From positions 1 through 39,933 of the IMG/VR virus record IMGVR_UViG_3300047409_000026: 39,933 nucleotides of DNA. One strand, written 5' to 3'. A program made the position numbers and the translations under genes. This document shows positions 36,612 through 39,933 of the stretch, piece after piece. This stretch comes from a virus. Every line of letters begins with the position of its first letter. The first letter of the stretch is position 1. Under the pieces are notes generated by a model. That model was given only the letters and a program-made list of their open reading frames with translations, did not search any database and had not been told where the DNA came from.

Positions 36612-38584
36612 TATCCCCACCATCCAGTTGAACCGTTCTGGGCCTCAGCCTGAGCCATATGGTCCAGATCGATTGTGATAGTCCGCTCGCGATCGCGAGG
36701 AGACTGGTATTCGTTGCTTACGTGGAAGATGCTGTCCATCTCCCCAATCAGTTCCCGTGCGCGGATCTCCGCGAACCAGAGAGCCATGACAGTATCAATC
36801 TTCTTCTTGGTCTTCACTCCCGGCGGAAGCGGTTCCCATGTAGTCAGCTGTTCAATGAGCGCCTTGACACCTTCAGCACTACGCGCTGGAAGGTGGATCA
36901 GGTTCTCTCCACGCTCATGACCCGAGAACAGGGTTGACATGGAAGCGACGCCGAAGTCGGCGTCCCACTTGTTCGATCCGGTGAAGTGCTCACGGAGGAG
37001 AGTGCCACGAGAAGCAAGAAACTTGTTGATGTCGCGATCCTGCGTAACCATCAGGTTCATGGCGTTCTTCTCGATGCGCCACTCATTGATGTTGTACTTG
37101 ACCGTCAGTTCCTTGATCTTGCCGAAGATATCGTCGGGCTTCAGGTTCCCCTTGGTCCAGACATCGAGAATCCAGCGGATCCCCGTCATCCGATCCACCC
37201 CCAGGACAACCGCAGCAGAGTGGCCCGTCATCGCAGGGTCGAACCCGCCAATGACATATAGCCCATCCATCCCGTTCTGGCGATGGCCCGGCGCACCCTT
37301 TTGCATCGGTCCGACCGCACGCATTCCGTCAACACATCCAGTAACCGCCTTGACCGGAAAAATAGCATCCTCGACTACGGATTCCTGTTGGTAGACCAGA
37401 GCCCAGTTCCTGGGAGACATCTGGCTACGGCGCTTCCTGAGCGCCGGACCCGTCCACATCGGGTAGAGACCATCTTCATCGATCTCCACAACCTGACGGC
37501 CGAGGATTGAGACTGGCATTCTGTTCGTCCTGGGCCACAGAGTGACCCAGTCCTCCGGATCGTCAGCATACTCAAGCACTGCTGGCTGAGTAAGATACGT
37601 CCAGGGAGACTCTTCATCATTGTAGTACTCAGGCTTGATGATCTCGCCATACAGATCTACGGGAGCAAGTCGTGTTCCGATGAGCAGCATCTTGGCGCCG
37701 AACTGAGAGTTGCGGTTGTACACCTCTCGCTGCATCCAGTCCATCTGCTTGGTGTACTCATGGGCGTTCTTGCCAGTGACGGTGTCGTCGAAAATAATGA
37801 GGTCAGCTCGGGAGCCGTAGATGTGACCGCCTACACCAAGAGCTTGAACTGTTGGACTTGCCTCACCGGAGTCACGAGCTGCTGAACTGACGTAGATTGA
37901 GTCAGCTGTCCAAGCAGCAGAGTTGGCATCGAAGCCCCCTTCAGGGGCGAAGTCAACCTGAAGCTTCTGGTAGTTCTTGTTCTCCGATGCGAGGCGATCC
38001 TTGATTCCGCGGAGGAACCTCTTGGCCATCTCCTGAGTCTGGGATACGATGATGACACGGATGTTCGGGTCTTGACAGATCCGGTATGTAACATAGTTAA
38101 TCGTGACTGTCGTGGTCTTGGCATGCTCCGGAGGAGTATTGATCAGGATGAAGTCAGGCTGTCCCTGGACGAAAGTCTGAGAAGGATGAAGGTTCCTGGG
38201 AAGGCGACCCTCGAGAAGGTCCACCCACTGAAGGTGATGGTTGAACAGCTTCGTGTCGAGATACTCCATGCACCATTCCTCGAATGGTGCAATGTTGGTC
38301 CTGTTGTTCTCGGCTTCACCATTATTGGAAATCATAAGGCGAAGTCTGTCAATCTCTTCGCGGAATCCAGAATCACTCTGACGGAGATACTTGTATTGGG
38401 CCTCCGTGAGGCCCATATCAAGGCAGGCTTCCTTGATCGATCTACCATTCTTTGCGTACTTCAGAAACGTTGCCTTACGAATCTGAGAATCAGATCTGGC
38501 CTGAGAACGAAGATTCCTCGGAGTTCTGCTCCGAGGATCAGTCTTAAGGATACGACCGTCTTCCATCTTGTATACCGTAGCCAT
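36611..38584 (-). CDS. terL: Terminase large subunit (657 aa)
   Basis: N-terminal basic helical part with a helix-turn-helix-like KEACLDMGLTEAQYKYL, then the ATPase: P-loop PPEHAKTTT near residue 154, IIFDDTVTG near 260 (Walker B), and the C-terminal nuclease with GGFDPAMTGHSAAVV near 445. Packages phage DNA with the portal. Start has GGAGGGG, the first gene of the leftward block; no separate small subunit is seen. Confidence 0.9.
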   Translation of the reverse strand: MATVYKMEDGRILKTDPRSRTPRNLRSQARSDSQIRKATFLKYAKNGRSIKEACLDMGLTEAQYKYLRQSDSGFREEIDRLRLMISNNGEAENNRTNIAPFEEWCMEYLDTKLFNHHLQWVDLLEGRLPRNLHPSQTFVQGQPDFILINTPPEHAKTTTVTINYVTYRICQDPNIRVIIVSQTQEMAKRFLRGIKDRLASENKNYQKLQVDFAPEGGFDANSAAWTADSIYVSSAARDSGEASPTVQALGVGGHIYGSRADLIIFDDTVTGKNAHEYTKQMDWMQREVYNRNSQFGAKMLLIGTRLAPVDLYGEIIKPEYYNDEESPWTYLTQPAVLEYADDPEDWVTLWPRTNRMPVSILGRQVVEIDEDGLYPMWTGPALRKRRSQMSPRNWALVYQQESVVEDAIFPVKAVTGCVDGMRAVGPMQKGAPGHRQNGMDGLYVIGGFDPAMTGHSAAVVLGVDRMTGIRWILDVWTKGNLKPDDIFGKIKELTVKYNINEWRIEKNAMNLMVTQDRDINKFLASRGTLLREHFTGSNKWDADFGVASMSTLFSGHERGENLIHLPARSAEGVKALIEQLTTWEPLPPGVKTKKKIDTVMALWFAEIRARELIGEMDSIFHVSNEYQSPRDRERTITIDLDHMAQAEAQNGSTGWWG

Positions 38585-38902
38585 ACCCCTCCAACCTGCC
38601 TTCTAACTAGTATTAACTATGCAACTCAAACGCCGTGCGGCTCAACTACATCGGGGCAGCCCCCAAGGGCTGACCCTCAACCGGAGTAAGGATCCCGAGC
38701 CTGTGAGGACTGACTGTTTACCTGATCATACCCTAACAATGTTCAGCAGTGGTTCTCCATAGTTAACCATCTTCCGGTTGGCCCCCCTTGGGGGGTGCCT
38801 CCGGAGTGTTGTCAGGGAGTCGTCAGATGCTGCACACTCTCTCATCAGGGGGTCATTGTATATATACCCCAAACTTGGGAAGATCGCCTTCGCGCTACTT
38901 GA

Positions 38903-38918
38903 TGTGATTTACATCACA
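38903..38918. promoter_or_regulatory. Perfect Crp/GlxR-type operator TGTGA-N6-TCACA
   Basis: TGTGATTTACATCACA, full match in both half-sites. 55 bp from a second copy, about five helical turns. Confidence 0.6.
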
Positions 38919-38957
38919 CCCCTACATCCCTTACGTACCAAGGGTTGTTTAGGTCCG

Positions 38958-38973
38958 TGTGACGCAGATCACA
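38958..38973. promoter_or_regulatory. Perfect Crp/GlxR-type operator TGTGA-N6-TCACA
   Basis: TGTGACGCAGATCACA, full match. Third copy in the window, together with those at 38903 and 3398. Confidence 0.6.
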
Positions 38974-39000
38974 TGTATTTATGGTGGAATTTAGATGGGA

Positions 39001-39020
39001 CTCACCACTCACCACTCACC
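39001..39020 (+). repeat. Tandem 7-bp repeat (CTCACCA)
   Basis: CTCACCA occurs twice in a row followed by CTCACC, 28 bp after the second Crp-type dyad. Confidence 0.6.
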
Positions 39021-39089
39021 GCCCGTTTAACAACCCCGGGTCCCTTTTGCCCGACTCTGACCACCTCTGCGAGCCTTGTCCCACCATGC

Positions 39090-39167
39090 CCAGATCTGCC
39101 CGACATGTCCAGATCTGCTCCGCTCATCCGAGCACATGCACGCTCAGCCGAGCCATGTCATGACATG
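39090..39167. repeat. Iteron-like direct repeats and a 14-bp palindrome
   Basis: CCAGATCTGC at 39090 and 39109 (19 bp apart); CGCTCATCCGAGC at 39121 and CGCTCAGCCGAGC at 39141 (20 bp apart); then the palindrome CATGTCATGACATG at 39154-39167. Regular 19-20-bp spacing suggests protein-binding repeats. Confidence 0.5.
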
Positions 39168-39774
39168 CAGACAAGGCCAGCCCTGATCTCATAAGGGGAG
39201 CATGTGCGCACGCGCGTATAGCCTTGGAATGCAAGGATAATCACTGATAATCCCTTGGAATAGGGGGAAGATAGGGGAATTCGGAGGAGAAAGAAAGGGG
39301 GTGACAGTCACCCATCCCATCGATTCCAAGCCCACCCATCCCCTCCCCATGAATTCAACAAAGCGTTGAAGTGGACATTTGGGGACGTATCTTACGGACA
39401 GCGCTTACTGTATCCGAGCCCTTTCAGTAATGGCCAAGTAAAGCGATGAGTGAATTGGCGTGCATATCCGCAGGTCAGAAGGTTTTACCTGCTCTTGGTT
39501 TACTAGAAAGCCCTTTCTGCTGGAGTGTTCTCGTTGTCAGGCCAAGCGGAACCGCAAGGGGAAGCGAAGCCGAGACAAAGCTTCTTGAGAACTTCATAGC
39601 TAGTTGGACCAGCATGCTTATACAGGTGCACGGTCAAGAGCCATACCGTACGGGAGTGAAGAAAAGCTGATCAGTCCACTTAGGTGGAAGGGTCGCTGAC
39701 TCGCCCGATAAGCGTCACTTCACTGTGACGGCCTCACGCTAAGGCGTGAGGGTCATAGATCTCGGTCCACTGGT

Positions 39775-39907
39775 CTTGACAGACTCCACAAGAGTCTGAG
39801 ATGGTTCTCTCGTCACACCGACTGCCCAGTATCCCGGCAACCCCCAGTGGGCTAAAACAAGGGTGAACACGCGGTCACAGTGACAAACGGAGGGCCTTGA
39901 CAGACTC
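39775..39907 (+). repeat. Direct repeat CTTGACAGACTC
   Basis: Exact 12-mer at 39775-39786 and 39896-39907, followed by similar CACAAGAGTC and GCAAGGGTC. The first copy forms a 7-bp hairpin with the following GAGTCTG. TTGACA matches a -35 box, so these may be twin promoters pointing out of the window. Confidence 0.5.
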
Positions 39908-39933
39908 GCAAGGGTCATGAAAGAGTCCAGGCC

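Larger units (their letters stand above)
38585..39933. other. 1.35-kb noncoding regulatory region
   Basis: No ORF here has a good ribosome site or protein-like composition. It contains AT-rich promoter-like DNA (TATATATA near 38861), two Crp-type dyads, tandem CTCACCA repeats, two pairs of direct repeats, several palindromes (for example GGGTGACAGTCACCC at 39299-39313), a purine-rich tract (39266-39304) and hairpins near 39732 and 39780. It lies at the window end, next to the terminase gene, and may hold the packaging start, an origin or early promoters. Confidence 0.55.

Noticed and set aside
39001-39167. CRISPR array
   Set aside because: Repeats are too short (7-13 bp), vary, and have no regular 30-40-bp spacers or cas genes nearby; the only Cas4-like gene belongs to the phage replication operon.
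39446-39670. 74-aa ORF in the right noncoding region
   Set aside because: No ribosome site, no conserved pattern, isolated among repeats.

Overview
The window looks like most of the genome of a virulent, tailed, podovirus-type bacteriophage of an actinobacterium (Streptomyces or a relative is my inference). Reasons: a WhiB-like gene, which is an actinobacterial family; dense small genes with GTG/TTG starts and 1-4 nt overlaps; GC-rich codon use; an N4-gp56-type capsid protein; large virion proteins between portal and capsid; and no recognisable sheath, siphophage tape measure, integrase or lysogeny repressor. No DNA polymerase was recognised, so the replication set is incomplete here or uses host enzymes.

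Layout. (1) 1-3.8 kb: small early genes, a leftward group (basic coiled-coil protein, sigma-region-4-like protein, mini zinc finger, metallophosphoesterase) and a divergent rightward pair ending in a WhiB-like regulator. (2) 3.84-4.19 kb: a noncoding gap with a tRNA-like element and four AACTACA repeats. (3) 4.2-10.86 kb, rightward: DNA metabolism (RecB/Cas4-like nuclease, putative ssDNA-binding protein, RecA-fold ATPase, resolvase-like nuclease, primase split by an HNH gene) followed by many tiny genes. It ends at a strong bidirectional terminator at 10,865-10,896. (4) 38.58-10.9 kb, all leftward: terminase, endolysin amidase, portal, small proteins, a 1725-aa virion protein, a NlpC/P60 virion protein and its paralogue, an array of about 18 tRNAs plus an HNH gene, terminator, scaffold, capsid, UUCG terminator, tail/adsorption genes, then a peptidoglycan-binding protein and holin. 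(5) 38.59-39.93 kb: a noncoding regulatory region with two perfect TGTGA-N6-TCACA dyads, iterated repeats and palindromes.

How it works together: the rightward block supplies regulation and replication, and the leftward block supplies packaging, virion, translation support and lysis. Three features stand out. Short perfect stem-loops recur inside coding sequences (about 25 with arms of 8 bp or more). Three Crp-type operators match the full consensus. Several tRNAs have mismatched acceptor stems, three of them with the same tandem U-U pair. Two HNH genes have invaded the genome, one in the primase gene and one in the tRNA array beside a truncated tRNA-Gly.
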